Of a stretch of DNA of 64,000 bases, positions 32,763 to 41,809 are shown in pieces (the first letter of the stretch is position 1; every line of letters begins with the position of its first letter). Under the pieces are notes generated by a model that saw nothing but the letters and a program-made list of their open reading frames with translations, made no database searches and had not been told where the DNA came from. This DNA comes from an uncultured Stenotrophomonas sp. (GTDB lineage Bacteria > Pseudomonadota > Gammaproteobacteria > Xanthomonadales > Xanthomonadaceae): contig CAJYNG010000013.1 in assembly GCA_913775725.1 (NCBI GenBank), positions 248,001 through 312,000 on the forward strand, in the 5' to 3' direction. Made by a program: the position numbers and the translations under genes.

Positions 32763-34045
32763 GTGCGGTTCTCTTGTTGCGGCGCGTGACCGTACTGGCC
32801 GTAGCGGAAAATATCCAGGCCTTCGGTGCTGATCTGCGGCTGGCGCGCGCTCATCAGGTCGGCCAGGTAGCGGCCCGAGCCGCAGGCCATGGTCCAGCCC
32901 AGCGTGCCGTGGCCGGTGTTGAGGTACAGGTTGCGGAACGGCGTGGCGCCGATCACCGGCGTACCGTCCGGCGTGGCCGGGCGCAGGCCGGTCCAGAACT
33001 GCGCACGCAACAGGTCACCGCCCTTCGGGTAGAGGTCGCTGACCACCAGCTCCAGGGTTTCACGGCGGCGCTGCGACAGCGACAGGTCGAAGCCGGCCAC
33101 TTCGGCCATGCCACCGACGCGGATGCGGTCGTCGAAACGGGTGACCGCCACCTTGTAGCTCTCATCGAGGATGGTCGAGGTCGGCGCCATCGCCGGGTCG
33201 GTGATCGGCAGGGTCAGCGAGTAGCCCTTCAGCGGGTACACCGGCAGGCGCATGCCCAACGATGCGACCAGCGCCGGCGAATAACTGCCGAGCGCGACCA
33301 CGAAGCGGTCGGCGGTTTCCAGCTTGCCGTCGATGCGCACACCGGTGATGCGGTCGCCATCGAACTCCAGAGCGGTGATGTCCTGGTCGAAGCGGAACTC
33401 GACGCCGGCATCCACGCACATCTGCGCCAGACGGCGGGTGAACAGCTGGCAGTCGCCGGTCTGGTCACGCGGCAGGCGCAGCGCGCCGACCAGGCCATCG
33501 ACATGGGCCAGGGCCGGTTCGGTCTGGATGATGCCGGCGCGGTCCAGCACCTCGTACGGCACGCCGTACTGGGCCAGGATCTCGATGTCCTGCGCCGAGG
33601 CATCCAGCTGCTGCTGGGTGCGGAACAACTGGGTGGTGCCCAGGTCGCGGCCTTCGAATTCGATGCCGATCTGCGCGCGCAGTTCGTTCAGGCAGTCGCG
33701 GCTGTACTCGGACATGCGCACCATGCGCGCCTTGTTGATCGCGTAGCGCTCATGCGTGCAGTTGCGCAGCATCTGCCACAGCCAGCGGTACTGGGCCAGG
33801 TCCATGCCCGGCTTGATCGCCAGCGGCGCGTGCTTCTCGAACAGCCAGCCGATGGCCTTCTTCGGCACGCCCGGCGCCGCCCACGGCGAGGTGTAGCCGA
33901 ACGACAGCTGGCCGGCATTGGCGAAGCTGGTCTCCAGCGCCGGTCCGGGTTGGCGGTCGATGACCGTGACTTCAAACCCGGCCTGTCGCAGGTACCAGGC
34001 ACTGGTGGTGCCGATCACGCCGCTGCCGAGAACTAGGACTCGCAT
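32741..34045 (-). CDS. dadA: D-amino acid dehydrogenase small subunit-like flavoprotein
   Basis: 434 aa. N-terminal FAD-binding [38 protein letters not shown] and C-terminal [19 protein letters not shown] are DadA signatures. It oxidises D-alanine and other D-amino acids to keto acids at the inner membrane, feeding electrons to quinone. First gene of the dadA-alr operon, divergent from lrp, with an AT-rich palindrome in the shared promoter region. Confidence 0.94.
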   Translation of the reverse strand: MRVLVLGSGVIGTTSAWYLRQAGFEVTVIDRQPGPALETSFANAGQLSFGYTSPWAAPGVPKKAIGWLFEKHAPLAIKPGMDLAQYRWLWQMLRNCTHERYAINKARMVRMSEYSRDCLNELRAQIGIEFEGRDLGTTQLFRTQQQLDASAQDIEILAQYGVPYEVLDRAGIIQTEPALAHVDGLVGALRLPRDQTGDCQLFTRRLAQMCVDAGVEFRFDQDITALEFDGDRITGVRIDGKLETADRFVVALGSYSPALVASLGMRLPVYPLKGYSLTLPITDPAMAPTSTILDESYKVAVTRFDDRIRVGGMAEVAGFDLSLSQRRRETLELVVSDLYPKGGDLLRAQFWTGLRPATPDGTPVIGATPFRNLYLNTGHGTLGWTMACGSGRYLADLMSARQPQISTEGLDIFRYGQYGHAPQQENRTCVLPAR

Positions 34046-34124
34046 GGGACTTCTCCAACCCGATCATTCCCTGCACTGGAGCGCGCCGGGACCATAATTG
34101 GGGAAGTATAGACAGCCATTCCCA

Positions 34125-34150
34125 GTTGATTTGCCTGTTTTGAAATCAAC
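34125..34150. promoter_or_regulatory. Palindrome between dadA and lrp, putative Lrp site
   Basis: GTTGATTT (34125-34132) and AAATCAAC (34143-34150) are perfect 8-bp inverted arms with a 10-bp spacer. A TATACT box on the minus strand (34110-34105) lies just downstream toward dadA. The location fits Lrp control of dadA and lrp autoregulation (inference). Confidence 0.5.
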
Positions 34151-34194
34151 CGGCAGGATGTTCTCCTGCAATTCATTCCCCAAGGTTGACGGCC

Positions 34195-34674
34195 ATGGCC
34201 ACCCGTACCCGCGAACTGGACAAGATCGACCGCAAGATCCTGCGCATCCTGCAGGCCGAGGGCCGTATCTCCTTCACCGAACTGGGCGAGCGGGTCGGCC
34301 TGTCGACCACCCCGTGCACCGAGCGCGTACGCCGGCTCGAGCGCGAAGGGGTGATCACCGGCTACCACGCCCACCTGGACCCGGCCGCAGTGAAGGCCAG
34401 CCTGCTGGTGTTCGTGGAGATCAGCCTGGCCTACAAGTCCGGCGACATCTTCGAGGAGTTCCGGCGTGCGGCCCTGAAGCTGCCCAACGTGCTGGAGTGC
34501 CACCTGGTATCGGGCGACTTCGATTACCTGCTGAAGGCGCGGATCAGCGAAATGGCCTCCTACCGCAAGCTGCTCGGCAGCACGTTGCTGACACTGCCGC
34601 ACGTACGTGAGTCGAAGAGCTACATCGTGATGGAAGAGGTGAAGGAAACGCTGAGCCTGCCGATTCCGGATTGA
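34195..34674 (+). CDS. lrp: Leucine-responsive regulatory protein (Lrp/AsnC family)
   Basis: 159 aa. N-terminal HTH with LDKIDRKILRILQAEGRIS...LSTTPCTERVRRLEREGVI, identical in pattern to Lrp, and a C-terminal RAM domain (LPNVLECHLVSGDFDYLLKA). It is the expected activator of dadA in response to L-alanine or leucine. The ATG at 34195 is preferred over an in-frame TTG three codons upstream. Confidence 0.92.
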   Translation: MATRTRELDKIDRKILRILQAEGRISFTELGERVGLSTTPCTERVRRLEREGVITGYHAHLDPAAVKASLLVFVEISLAYKSGDIFEEFRRAALKLPNVLECHLVSGDFDYLLKARISEMASYRKLLGSTLLTLPHVRESKSYIVMEEVKETLSLPIPD

Positions 34675-34688
34675 GGCGCGCCTGCAAT

Positions 34689-34770
34689 TGGGGTCAGAGC
34701 CCGCGTTGCGGGATCCGACCCCGGTCAGGATTCGGCAAGGGGTCGGATCCCGCGCAGCGGGCTCTGACCC
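34689..34770. repeat. GGGTCAGAGCCC / GGGATCCGACCCC repeat pair
   Basis: GGGGTCAGAGCCCGCG with GGGATCCGACCCC (34689-34722), then its inverse GGGGTCGGATCCCGCG with GGGCTCTGACCCC (34739-34770). Inverted unit of the same family as 22291-22326, 37991-38027 and 59265-59299. Confidence 0.8.
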
Positions 34771-34785
34771 CGGTCATGGCAACAG

Positions 34786-34941
<156 letters not shown>

Positions 34942-35086
34942 GATCGCGATCCAGTGGACGAAGGACATGCGGCGGCGGAATGCCGGCGCAGGGCCACGGT
35001 GGTCCCGGAACGGTTAATCGCAGGCGAAAAAGCGGTGATCGCCAAGAGGCTGTTTTCGTGCGTTCAGCCCGCGCCGTGTGCGGTCG

Positions 35087-35108
35087 CTGCCAACCTGGGT
35101 TGGCACCC
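35087..35108. repeat. Palindromic repeat (TGCCAACC / GGTTGGCA)
   Basis: One stem-loop of the second repeat subfamily, immediately 3' of the minus-strand exported protein gene. Confidence 0.6.
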
Positions 35109-35112
35109 GAGG

Positions 35113-35490
35113 TCAGCGCTTGATCTGCTGGCCATCGCCGGCCGGCACGCTGTCGTAATAACGCCCGGTGCGCGAGTCGAACACGCGGTTCGGGCCGGCC
35201 GGGCGCACGCCAGGCACGATGCGGCCATTGCGGTCATAGACCTTGTCGGCCGGCTTCGGGACCGGCGCCGGCGCGATCTGGGCGGGGCCGGTGGACTTGA
35301 TCGGCTGCGCCGGCTGCGGCGACGGCAGCACCTGCGGCTGCGGGCGGGCCGCCTGCGGCGGTGGCACCATCGGCGGCGGTGCCACGGTGGTCGCACTGCG
35401 GGTGGCGGTCGGGCTCGACGATGTCGGTACCTGGGCCTGCGCGACCAAGGGCAGCAGGGCCATCAACAGCAGGGAAAGGGTCGGTTTCAT
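35113..35490 (-). CDS. Exported Pro-rich protein of unknown function
   Basis: 125 aa. Signal peptide [20 protein letters not shown], then a Pro/Ala/Gln-rich low-complexity middle (about 38-80) and a conserved-looking end [20 protein letters not shown] followed by [22 protein letters not shown] lies 5-8 nt before the ATG. Periplasmic or envelope location inferred. I do not recognise the family. Confidence 0.7.
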   Translation of the reverse strand: MKPTLSLLLMALLPLVAQAQVPTSSSPTATRSATTVAPPPMVPPPQAARPQPQVLPSPQPAQPIKSTGPAQIAPAPVPKPADKVYDRNGRIVPGVRPAGPNRVFDSRTGRYYDSVPAGDGQQIKR

Positions 35491-35630
35491 GTCACGCTCC
35501 GGCGTGGATCACATTCACCTTGCGCCTGCACCTGTGTGCCGCCCATGAACGGCCATCACACTTGCAAGCGCGCGCCGGCACCCCCACGTTTTCTGCCATC
35601 CCCAGGCCATCGACCCCACGGAGAGCCGGC

Positions 35631-36098
35631 ATGACTGCCTTCGATCTGACGCCCCCCACTGCCACCCAGACCGAGGCGCTGGTTGCCGGTCTCAGCAGCG
35701 AGGAACGCCGCGTGCTGCTGCAGCACGGCACCGAGGCGCCGTTCTGCGGCGTGTTCCTCGACAACAAGCGCGAGGGCGTCTACTGCTGTCGTCTGTGCGC
35801 ACTGCCACTGTTCCGCTCCAGCACCAAGTTCGATTCCGGCACCGGCTGGCCCAGCTTCTTTGCCCCGTTCGACCCGGCGCACGTGCGCGAGATCCGCGAT
35901 ACCAGCCACGGCATGGTGCGCACCGAGATCACCTGCGCGCGCTGCGGCAGCCACCTCGGCCACGTGTTTCCGGACGGTCCGCCGCCCACTTACGAGCGCC
36001 ACTGCCTGAACTCCGTCTCACTTTCGTTCACCGGCAATGGCGAGCCCTGGCCCGACCCGTTGCAGCGTGGCGGCGCAGAAAGCGGCGTGGCGGGCTGA
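35631..36098 (+). CDS. msrB: Peptide-methionine (R)-S-oxide reductase MsrB, cytosolic
   Basis: 155 aa without signal peptide. MsrB domain with zinc cysteines in CCRLC and [29 protein letters not shown] and catalytic Cys in ERHCLNS. It repairs Met-(R)-sulfoxide in cytosolic proteins and complements the Tat-exported MsrB encoded at 8397-8969. Monocistronic. GGAG lies upstream of the ATG at 35631. Confidence 0.92.
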   Translation: MTAFDLTPPTATQTEALVAGLSSEERRVLLQHGTEAPFCGVFLDNKREGVYCCRLCALPLFRSSTKFDSGTGWPSFFAPFDPAHVREIRDTSHGMVRTEITCARCGSHLGHVFPDGPPPTYERHCLNSVSLSFTGNGEPWPDPLQRGGAESGVAG

Positions 36099-36189
36099 AA
36101 CACCCCGCTGACCGATTTCACAGAATTCCCTCTTCAGAAAACCGGGCGACGGGCCGACAAGGAGATATCCCCTCTCCTTGCGTCGCCCC

Positions 36190-37044
36190 ATGCTCATCAT
36201 CGTTGGATTCCTGGTCGTCATCATCAGCGTGATCGGGGGCTATCTCGGTGCCCACGGCCGCCTGGGTGCCCTCTGGCAGCCCTACGAGCTGGTCATCATC
36301 GGCGGCGCCGCGCTCGGTGCCTTCCTGGTCGGTACCCCGGCCAAGACGGTCAAGCAGACCCTGCAGGCCATGGTCGGCGTGTTCAAGGGCCCGCGCTACA
36401 AGCAGCAGGACTACATCGACGTCCTCAGCCTGCTCTATGAACTGCTCAACAAGGCCCGCCGCGAAGGCTTCATGGCGCTGGAAGACCATGTCGAGCGGCC
36501 GGCCGAGAGCGCGCTGTTCGGCAACTACCCCAAGGTGCAGGCCGACCACCACCTGATCGACTTCATCACCGACTGCCTGCGCCTGATGATCGGCAGCAAC
36601 ATCGAGCCGCATGAGCTGGAGCCGCTGCTGGAACTGGAGCTGGAAAAACACCATGCCGAGGCGATGGCGCCCTCGCAGGTGCTGACCAAGGTCGCCGACG
36701 GACTGCCCGGTTTCGGCATCGTCGCTGCAGTGCTGGGCATCGTCATCACCATGGGCTCGATCGGCGGCGACATCGTCGAGGTCGGTGGCCACGTGGCCGG
36801 CGCGCTGGTCGGCACCTTCCTGGGCATCCTGCTGGGCTACGGCTTCGTCGGCCCGATGGCGGCCGCGATGGAGGCCCGCGCCGAGCAGGACAGCCGCATC
36901 TACGAATCGGTGAAGACCGCCCTGCTGGCCTGCCTGCGCGGCTACAACCCGAAGATCGCGCTGGAATTCGCCCGCAAGACGCTGCCGTCGAACGTGCGCC
37001 CGGCCTTCTCCGATTTCGAGCAGCACCTGAAGACGGTCAAGTAA
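36190..37044 (+). CDS. motA: Flagellar motor stator protein MotA
   Basis: 284 aa. Four membrane segments (about 1-20, 30-50, 170-190, 200-225), the cytoplasmic loop with the conserved Arg/Glu region, and VADGLPGFGIVAAVLGIVIT plus GALVGTFLGILLGYGFVGP. With MotB it forms the proton channel that powers flagellar rotation. The ATG at 36190 gives the family start MLIIVGFLVV; the GGAG at 36160 is far away, and an in-frame TTG at 36178 is an alternative. motB follows 3 nt later. Confidence 0.94.
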   Translation: MLIIVGFLVVIISVIGGYLGAHGRLGALWQPYELVIIGGAALGAFLVGTPAKTVKQTLQAMVGVFKGPRYKQQDYIDVLSLLYELLNKARREGFMALEDHVERPAESALFGNYPKVQADHHLIDFITDCLRLMIGSNIEPHELEPLLELELEKHHAEAMAPSQVLTKVADGLPGFGIVAAVLGIVITMGSIGGDIVEVGGHVAGALVGTFLGILLGYGFVGPMAAAMEARAEQDSRIYESVKTALLACLRGYNPKIALEFARKTLPSNVRPAFSDFEQHLKTVK

Positions 37045-37047
37045 GCC

Positions 37048-37986
37048 ATGGCCGAGACCAAGCCCACCGTCATCGTCCGTCGGGTCAAGAAGGCCGGGCA
37101 CGCCGCCCATCACGGTGGTTCGTGGAAGGTCGCCTACGCCGACTTCGTGACCGCGATGATGGCGTTCTTCCTGGTGCTGTGGCTGATGGCCACCACCAAC
37201 AAGAACGACCGTGCGGCCATTTCCGAGTACTTCCGCAACCCCAGCCCGCTGAGCGGGCAGAACGCCACGCCGGCGCCCGGCATGGCCGGCCCGGGCGGCG
37301 CCAGCACCTCGATGATCAAACTCGGCGGTGCCACCGACATCTCGCGGGGCAGCAGCAACGATCCCTTCCAGAACCAGAAGGAAGCGGTGCCGCAGCCGGT
37401 GGACCAGCAGCAGCGCGACAAGCAGCAACTGGAAGCGCTGATGAAGGAACTGCAGGAGGCGATCAGCAAGAGCCAGGCACTGGAACCCTTCAAGGACCAG
37501 CTGCTGCTGGACCTGACCCCGGAAGGCCTGCGCATCCAGATCGTGGACAAGCAGAACCGGCCGATGTTCGACCTCGGCAGCGCCACGCTGAAGCCGTATA
37601 CGCAGCAGATCCTGCACGAGCTGGCCAACTACCTGAACCACGTGCCGAACCGGATCAGCCTGACCGGCCACACCGACATCACCGCCTACTCGGCTGCACG
37701 CGGTTACGGCAACTGGGAACTGAGCGCCGATCGTGCCAATGCCGCACGCCGCGCACTGGTGGACGGCGGCCTGGAGGACAGCAAGATCACCCGCGTGGTC
37801 GGCCTGTCTTCGTCGGTGCTGTTCGACAAGGGCGACCCGCAGAACCCGATCAACCGCCGCATCAGCATCGTGGTGATGACCCAGGCCGCCGAAGCGGCCG
37901 CACTGGCCGGTGCCGGCCCGCAGGTGGGGCTGTCGGCGCCCACCGCCGACCCGGATGTGCAGGCCGCGCAGGGGCCTGCGCGCTGA
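37048..37986 (+). CDS. motB: Flagellar motor stator protein MotB
   Basis: 312 aa. Single membrane segment with the proton-binding Asp32 in WKVAYADFVTAMMAFFLVLWL, a periplasmic linker, and a C-terminal OmpA/MotB peptidoglycan-binding domain (ISLTGHTDITAYSAARGYGN, ELSADRANAARRAL, NRRISIVV). It anchors the stator to the cell wall. Co-transcribed with motA. No other flagellar or chemotaxis gene is in the window. Confidence 0.95.
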   Translation: MAETKPTVIVRRVKKAGHAAHHGGSWKVAYADFVTAMMAFFLVLWLMATTNKNDRAAISEYFRNPSPLSGQNATPAPGMAGPGGASTSMIKLGGATDISRGSSNDPFQNQKEAVPQPVDQQQRDKQQLEALMKELQEAISKSQALEPFKDQLLLDLTPEGLRIQIVDKQNRPMFDLGSATLKPYTQQILHELANYLNHVPNRISLTGHTDITAYSAARGYGNWELSADRANAARRALVDGGLEDSKITRVVGLSSSVLFDKGDPQNPINRRISIVVMTQAAEAAALAGAGPQVGLSAPTADPDVQAAQGPAR

Positions 37987-37990
37987 ATCA

Positions 37991-38027
37991 GGGTCAGATC
38001 CCTTTCCATGGGAAAGGGATCTGACCC
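37991..38027. repeat. 17-bp perfect inverted repeat after motB
   Basis: GGGTCAGATCCCTTTCC (37991-38007) and its exact complement (38011-38027), 3-nt loop. Same family as the GGGTCAGAGCCC repeats. There is no T-run, but it probably ends or stabilises the motAB transcript. Confidence 0.75.
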
Positions 38028-38083
38028 CACCTGCACGCGGCCGCTACAATGGCGGTCTTTCCGTTTCCAGGTGACCCCACCCC

Positions 38084-38578
38084 ATGTCCCAGAACTCCAA
38101 GGCCAAGCGCGACAAGCGCAAGAAGCAGCAGGCCAAGCGCCCGTTCCTCCGCCTGAACGCCCAGCAGCAGGTGCAGAACCATGCCGTGCTGACCAACGAA
38201 GACGGCCAGGTGGTCGCGGCCATCGGCCTGCAGGGCCGTGAATGGCTGCTGGCCATCGGCGGCCAGACCATGGGCAACGCCGAGAACCCGGTGCCGATGC
38301 TGGCCATGCTCAAGCACCTGGCCAACGTGCAGGAGAAGGAAGGCCGCAAGGTCAACCTGGAGTACTCCGAGCTGCTGCAGAAGCTGCTGGACACCCTGGC
38401 GGCCGAATCCGGCCAGACCGCTGACGAGTACCTGGACAAGCTGGTCGCCGAGTTCGAGACCGTGGAGGCTGAAGAAGGCGAAGAAGCCGCTGAGGCCGCC
38501 GAAGGCGATGTGGTTGAAGCTGCTGCCGATGCCGAGGCCACCCCGGCCGCTGACAGCGACAGCAAGCCGCAGGCCTGA
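38084..38578 (+). CDS. Conserved protein of unknown function, acidic C-terminus
   Basis: 164 aa. Strongly basic N-terminus (MSQNSKAKRDKRKKQQAKRP), a central folded part (VLTNEDGQVVAAIGLQGREW...PVPMLAMLKHLANVQEKEGR) and a Glu/Ala-rich acidic tail (about 125-164). Promoter-like TACAAT at 38045-38050. No family recognised. The charge asymmetry suggests nucleic-acid or protein interaction, but this is not established. Confidence 0.75.
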   Translation: MSQNSKAKRDKRKKQQAKRPFLRLNAQQQVQNHAVLTNEDGQVVAAIGLQGREWLLAIGGQTMGNAENPVPMLAMLKHLANVQEKEGRKVNLEYSELLQKLLDTLAAESGQTADEYLDKLVAEFETVEAEEGEEAAEAAEGDVVEAAADAEATPAADSDSKPQA

Positions 38579-38591
38579 ACCGGCCGCGGCG

Positions 38592-38867
38592 GTGACGGTC
38601 TACGTCGATGACGCGGTGCATCCCTGGCGCGGACAGCGCTGGGCGCACCTGATGGCCGACACCCTGGCCGAGCTGCACGCGATGGCGGCGCAGCTCGGCA
38701 TTCCCCCGCGGGCCTTCCAGAACAAGGCCAGCGGTGCCCACTACGACGTCACCGCCGAGCTGCGCGCGCAGGCCATCGCGCTCGGTGCGCGGGCGATTTC
38801 CCGGCACGCCGACCGTGACCTGGTCAAAGCGGTGATTGCCAACGCCAGGGCGCAGTACCGGCCATAG
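38592..38867 (+). CDS. DUF4031 domain protein
   Basis: 91 aa from a GTG start. VTVYVDDAVHPWRGQRWAHL, then ELHAMAAQLGIPPRAFQNK and HYDVTAELRAQAIALGARAI match the short DUF4031 family. Function unknown. Lies 13 nt after the preceding gene and is probably in the same transcript. Two SMAG pairs follow. Confidence 0.75.
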   Translation: MTVYVDDAVHPWRGQRWAHLMADTLAELHAMAAQLGIPPRAFQNKASGAHYDVTAELRAQAIALGARAISRHADRDLVKAVIANARAQYRP

Positions 38868-38887
38868 GCAGGCTGCCGTTTGCCTCC

Positions 38888-38992
38888 TGTAGAGCCGAGC
38901 CCATGCTCGGCTGCTCTACGCGGACTGCAGCCGAGCATGGGCTCGGCTCTACAAGAGAACGGACTGCAGCCGAGCGCAGGCTCGGCTCTACA
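38888..38992. repeat. SMAG pair plus a third half-element
   Basis: GTAGAGCCGAGCCCATGCTC (from 38888) with its inverse ending CTCGGCTCTAC (38954), then another GCCGAGCGCAGGCTCGGCTC ending 38992. Between convergent genes. Confidence 0.85.
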
Positions 38993-39013
38993 TGCGCAGC
39001 GCTGCCGGCCCGT

Positions 39014-39556
39014 TCAGAACGGGTCGCTGCCCAGCCGGATTTCCACGTTCAGCAGCGAGCACAGCGCCAGCATCGCGTCGTCGTCGCGGGTCAGTGCCAT
39101 CACGCCGGTGAAGCCGTCGCTGCCGGCATCCACGCTCCACAGCGTGTAGTTGTGCTCGCGCAGGCGGTCGAAAGCGGTGGACATCAGCTGCACGCCGTCC
39201 AGATCTTCGGCGAAATCCTCGTCGTCCAGGTCGCCACCCCAGTCCAGCTGCAGGTTGAAGCGCGCAGACAGCTCGTTCACCGCCGACTGCAGCGAATCCA
39301 GATCATCACGCTCGACCTCGAAGCCGGACTGCCAGGCGATGGCCGTGAACAGTGCCGGCACCCAGTCACTGTCTGCTTCCAGCGGCTGCCCGTCCTCGGC
39401 CAGGTGCTCGCGCCAGCGGTTGAACTGCTGCAGGGCCAGCTCTTCGTCGCCCGGGTTGATCAGCACCAGCAGGTTCCAGACCCGGGCCTCGAAGCCGTCT
39501 TCGTCGAAGTCGTGGATGTCTTCCTCGAAGTCGAAATAGTCGCTGTTGTCGGGCAT
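39014..39556 (-). CDS. Acidic conserved protein of unknown function
   Basis: 180 aa, very acidic N-terminus (MPDNSDYFDFEEDIHDFDED), then VWNLLVLINPGDEELALQQF, HLAEDGQPLEADSDWVPALF and WSVDAGSDGFTGVMALTRDD. No signal peptide or membrane segment. The INPGDEELAL segment may belong to the DUF6630 group, but I am not sure. Divergent from a DUF3297 gene. Confidence 0.65.
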   Translation of the reverse strand: MPDNSDYFDFEEDIHDFDEDGFEARVWNLLVLINPGDEELALQQFNRWREHLAEDGQPLEADSDWVPALFTAIAWQSGFEVERDDLDSLQSAVNELSARFNLQLDWGGDLDDEDFAEDLDGVQLMSTAFDRLREHNYTLWSVDAGSDGFTGVMALTRDDDAMLALCSLLNVEIRLGSDPF

Positions 39557-39646
39557 GGCGGAACTTCCTCTGGGGCAGGCCGGCATTCTACGGTTTATCC
39601 TGTGCCGCTGAAGCCGGCCTTGGTGGCCGTCACTGTGAATGAAGCG

Positions 39647-39895
39647 ATGAGCGATACCCCTCCCGACCACCTGGCGATCAACCCGGCCAGCCCCTTCCAT
39701 GATGCGCAGGCGCTGGAGCGCGGCGTCGGCGTGCGTTTCAACGACGTCGAGCGCGACAACGTCGAGGAATACTCGGTCAGCGAAGGCTGGATCCGCGTGC
39801 AGGCCGGCAAGGCCCGCGACCGCCGCGGCAACCCGATGACCATCAAGGTCAAGGGCAAGGTCGAGGCGTATTTCCTGGACCAGAAGCCGGAGTAA
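39647..39895 (+). CDS. DUF3297 family protein
   Basis: 82 aa. LAINPASPFHDAQALERGVG, VRFNDVERDNVEEYSVSEGW and RRGNPMTIKVKGKVEAYF are the DUF3297 signatures. Small cytosolic protein of unknown function found widely in Gammaproteobacteria. The length and both ends match the family. Confidence 0.82.
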   Translation: MSDTPPDHLAINPASPFHDAQALERGVGVRFNDVERDNVEEYSVSEGWIRVQAGKARDRRGNPMTIKVKGKVEAYFLDQKPE

Positions 39896-39908
39896 GCAGC
39901 ACCGGCAT

Positions 39909-39994
39909 GTAGAGCCGAGCCCATGCTCGGCTGCTTTTCGTTCCGGGTTCATGACGCCTCAAGCAAGAGCAGCCGAGCATAGGCTCGGCTCTAC
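39909..39994. repeat. SMAG repeat pair
   Basis: GTAGAGCCGAGCCCATGCTC from 39909 and its inverse GCATAGGCTCGGCTCTAC ending 39994, with a 36-nt central part. Between convergent genes. Confidence 0.85.
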
Positions 39995-40042
39995 ATTCCA
40001 ATGCCGGATCCGCATCGGCGCCAGCACGGCCCGGCCCGGGCA

Positions 40043-41692
40043 TCATTCGCGCTTGCGCGATTCCAGCAGGTCCAGGTTGCGGATCAGGCGCCGCGAGATC
40101 TCATCGGAGATCACCCCGCGCCGGGTCAGCCGGAACAGCTCCTCGCGCTCGGCATTGAGGCCGGCGCTGCGCAGCTGGCGGTAGCCCAGTTCCATGCGCC
40201 GCACCTTCTCCGGGTCCACGTCGGGCCCGTCGCTGTCCTTCTCCAGGTGGCGCTGGTACAGCAGGCTGACCCGCGAGGCGGCGTCGTTGTACAGCTGCAC
40301 GTTCTCGGTGTTCTGGTTCATCACCATCTGCTGGCGCATGCGCTCGACCCCGGCCAGCGCCGCCTTCGACGACAGCCGGCGCGCCAGGTCTTCTTCCTTG
40401 CGCTCGCCCGAATCGGACGGCAGCTGCAGGCCCTTCAACAGCCGCGGCAGCGCGATGCTGGCGCCCAGCAGCGAGAACAGGATCACCGACGCGGCCAGGA
40501 AGATCACCAGGTCACGCGCCGGGAACGCACTGCCATCGGGCAGGAACAGTGGCAGGGTCAACACACCGGCCAGGGTGATCGCACCGCGCACACCGGCCAC
40601 CGAGGTTGCCACCACGATGCGCCAGTTCGGTGCCTCGCCCCGCTCCAGGCCGCGACGGCGCGCGCGCAGCAGGTTCCAGCGCAGCGACAGCCACACCCAC
40701 AACAGGCGCAGCACGACCAGCGCCAGATTGATCACCACCACATACACCAGCAGCCACCACGCACTCTGGTGGCCGGTCTCGTTCATGGTGGTGGTGGCGC
40801 GTTCGACGATGCCCGGCAGCTGCTCGCCCAGCAGCACGAACATGATGCCGTTGAAGCTGAACTGCAGCATGTTCCAGACCCCGGCGCGCTGCACGCGCAT
40901 GCTGCCGGAGACGCGGCCGGTCAACTCCACGTAGCTCATCGCGATGCCGGCGGCGACCGCGGCAAGAATGCCCGAGGCATGGATCTCTTCGGCCAGCAGG
41001 TAGGCCGCGAACGGAATGAGCAGGTTGACCAGCATCGCCGCGCCCGGCTCTTCGCCGAAGCGACGCCACAGCCAACGCTGGAAGGTCGATACACCCAGCG
41101 TCACCGCCACGCCGACCGCCAATCCCGCCACCGCCACCCACACGAAGGTCAGCGAGGCCGTGGCCAACGAGAAGGTGCCGGTCATCACCGCCGCCACCGC
41201 AAAGCGGAAGCAGACCAAGCCGGACGCATCGTTCAGCAGCGACTCGCCCTCGAGGATGTGCATCAGGCGCTTGGGAATCGGTGCCTTGGACGCGATCGCA
41301 CCGACTGCCACCGGATCGGTGGGTGACACGATCGCCGCCAGCGCGAAGCACACCGCCAGCGGCATCACCGGAATCAGCCAGTGGATCAGGAAGCCGGCGC
41401 CGATGACGGTGAACACCACCAGGCCGAAGGCCAGCTCGAGGATCGCGCCCTTGTCGCGGAACAGGCCCTGCTTGGGAATGCGCCAGCCATCCAGGAACAG
41501 CAGCGGCGGCAGGAACAGCAGGAAGAACACCTCCGGCTCCAGCGCATGGCCACGGTTGAACACCCCGGCGATCACCGCGCCCAGGCCGATCTGCACCAGC
41601 GGCAGCGGCAACGAAAACGGCAGGACGCGAACCAGGTAGCCGCTGGCGACAACGGCTACCAGCATCGCCAGGACGACTTCAATGGTATGCAT
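40043..41692 (-). CDS. CPA1-family Na+/H+ antiporter (NhaP/YjcE type)
   Basis: 549 aa. About 12 membrane segments in residues 1-410, with the antiporter signatures IVSPTDPVAVGAIA (ion-binding Asp), EGESLLNDASGLV and TSVAGVRGAITLAG. A cytoplasmic helical tail of about 140 residues follows (NQNTENVQLYNDAASRVSLL). Exchanges Na+ or K+ for protons for pH and salt balance. The ATG at 41692 gives the first membrane helix directly. Monocistronic, downstream of ygiD. Confidence 0.88.
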   Translation of the reverse strand: MHTIEVVLAMLVAVVASGYLVRVLPFSLPLPLVQIGLGAVIAGVFNRGHALEPEVFFLLFLPPLLFLDGWRIPKQGLFRDKGAILELAFGLVVFTVIGAGFLIHWLIPVMPLAVCFALAAIVSPTDPVAVGAIASKAPIPKRLMHILEGESLLNDASGLVCFRFAVAAVMTGTFSLATASLTFVWVAVAGLAVGVAVTLGVSTFQRWLWRRFGEEPGAAMLVNLLIPFAAYLLAEEIHASGILAAVAAGIAMSYVELTGRVSGSMRVQRAGVWNMLQFSFNGIMFVLLGEQLPGIVERATTTMNETGHQSAWWLLVYVVVINLALVVLRLLWVWLSLRWNLLRARRRGLERGEAPNWRIVVATSVAGVRGAITLAGVLTLPLFLPDGSAFPARDLVIFLAASVILFSLLGASIALPRLLKGLQLPSDSGERKEEDLARRLSSKAALAGVERMRQQMVMNQNTENVQLYNDAASRVSLLYQRHLEKDSDGPDVDPEKVRRMELGYRQLRSAGLNAEREELFRLTRRGVISDEISRRLIRNLDLLESRKRE

Positions 41693-41749
41693 GCTTCTTC
41701 CAGGAAGCGGCGCGCGGGGAGGCTCGAAGGCCAGCGCCGGAAACCCGGA

Positions 41750-41795
41750 AAAAACTACCACATGCGGCCACGACCGCGACGGCCGGGGCCGTCGC
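41750..41795 (-). terminator. Putative terminator of doxX-ygiD
   Basis: Minus strand stem GCGACGGCC/GGCCGTCGC (41795-41776) followed about 20 nt later by a six-T run (41756-41751). The spacing is long for a strict intrinsic terminator. Confidence 0.4.
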
Positions 41796-41809
41796 GCGTC
41801 AGCCCCGGC

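Noticed and set aside
38888-38992. Closely spaced repeats considered as a small CRISPR array
   Set aside because: The units are inverted stem-loops with unequal short spacers and match SMAG; there are no regular direct repeats and no cas genes.
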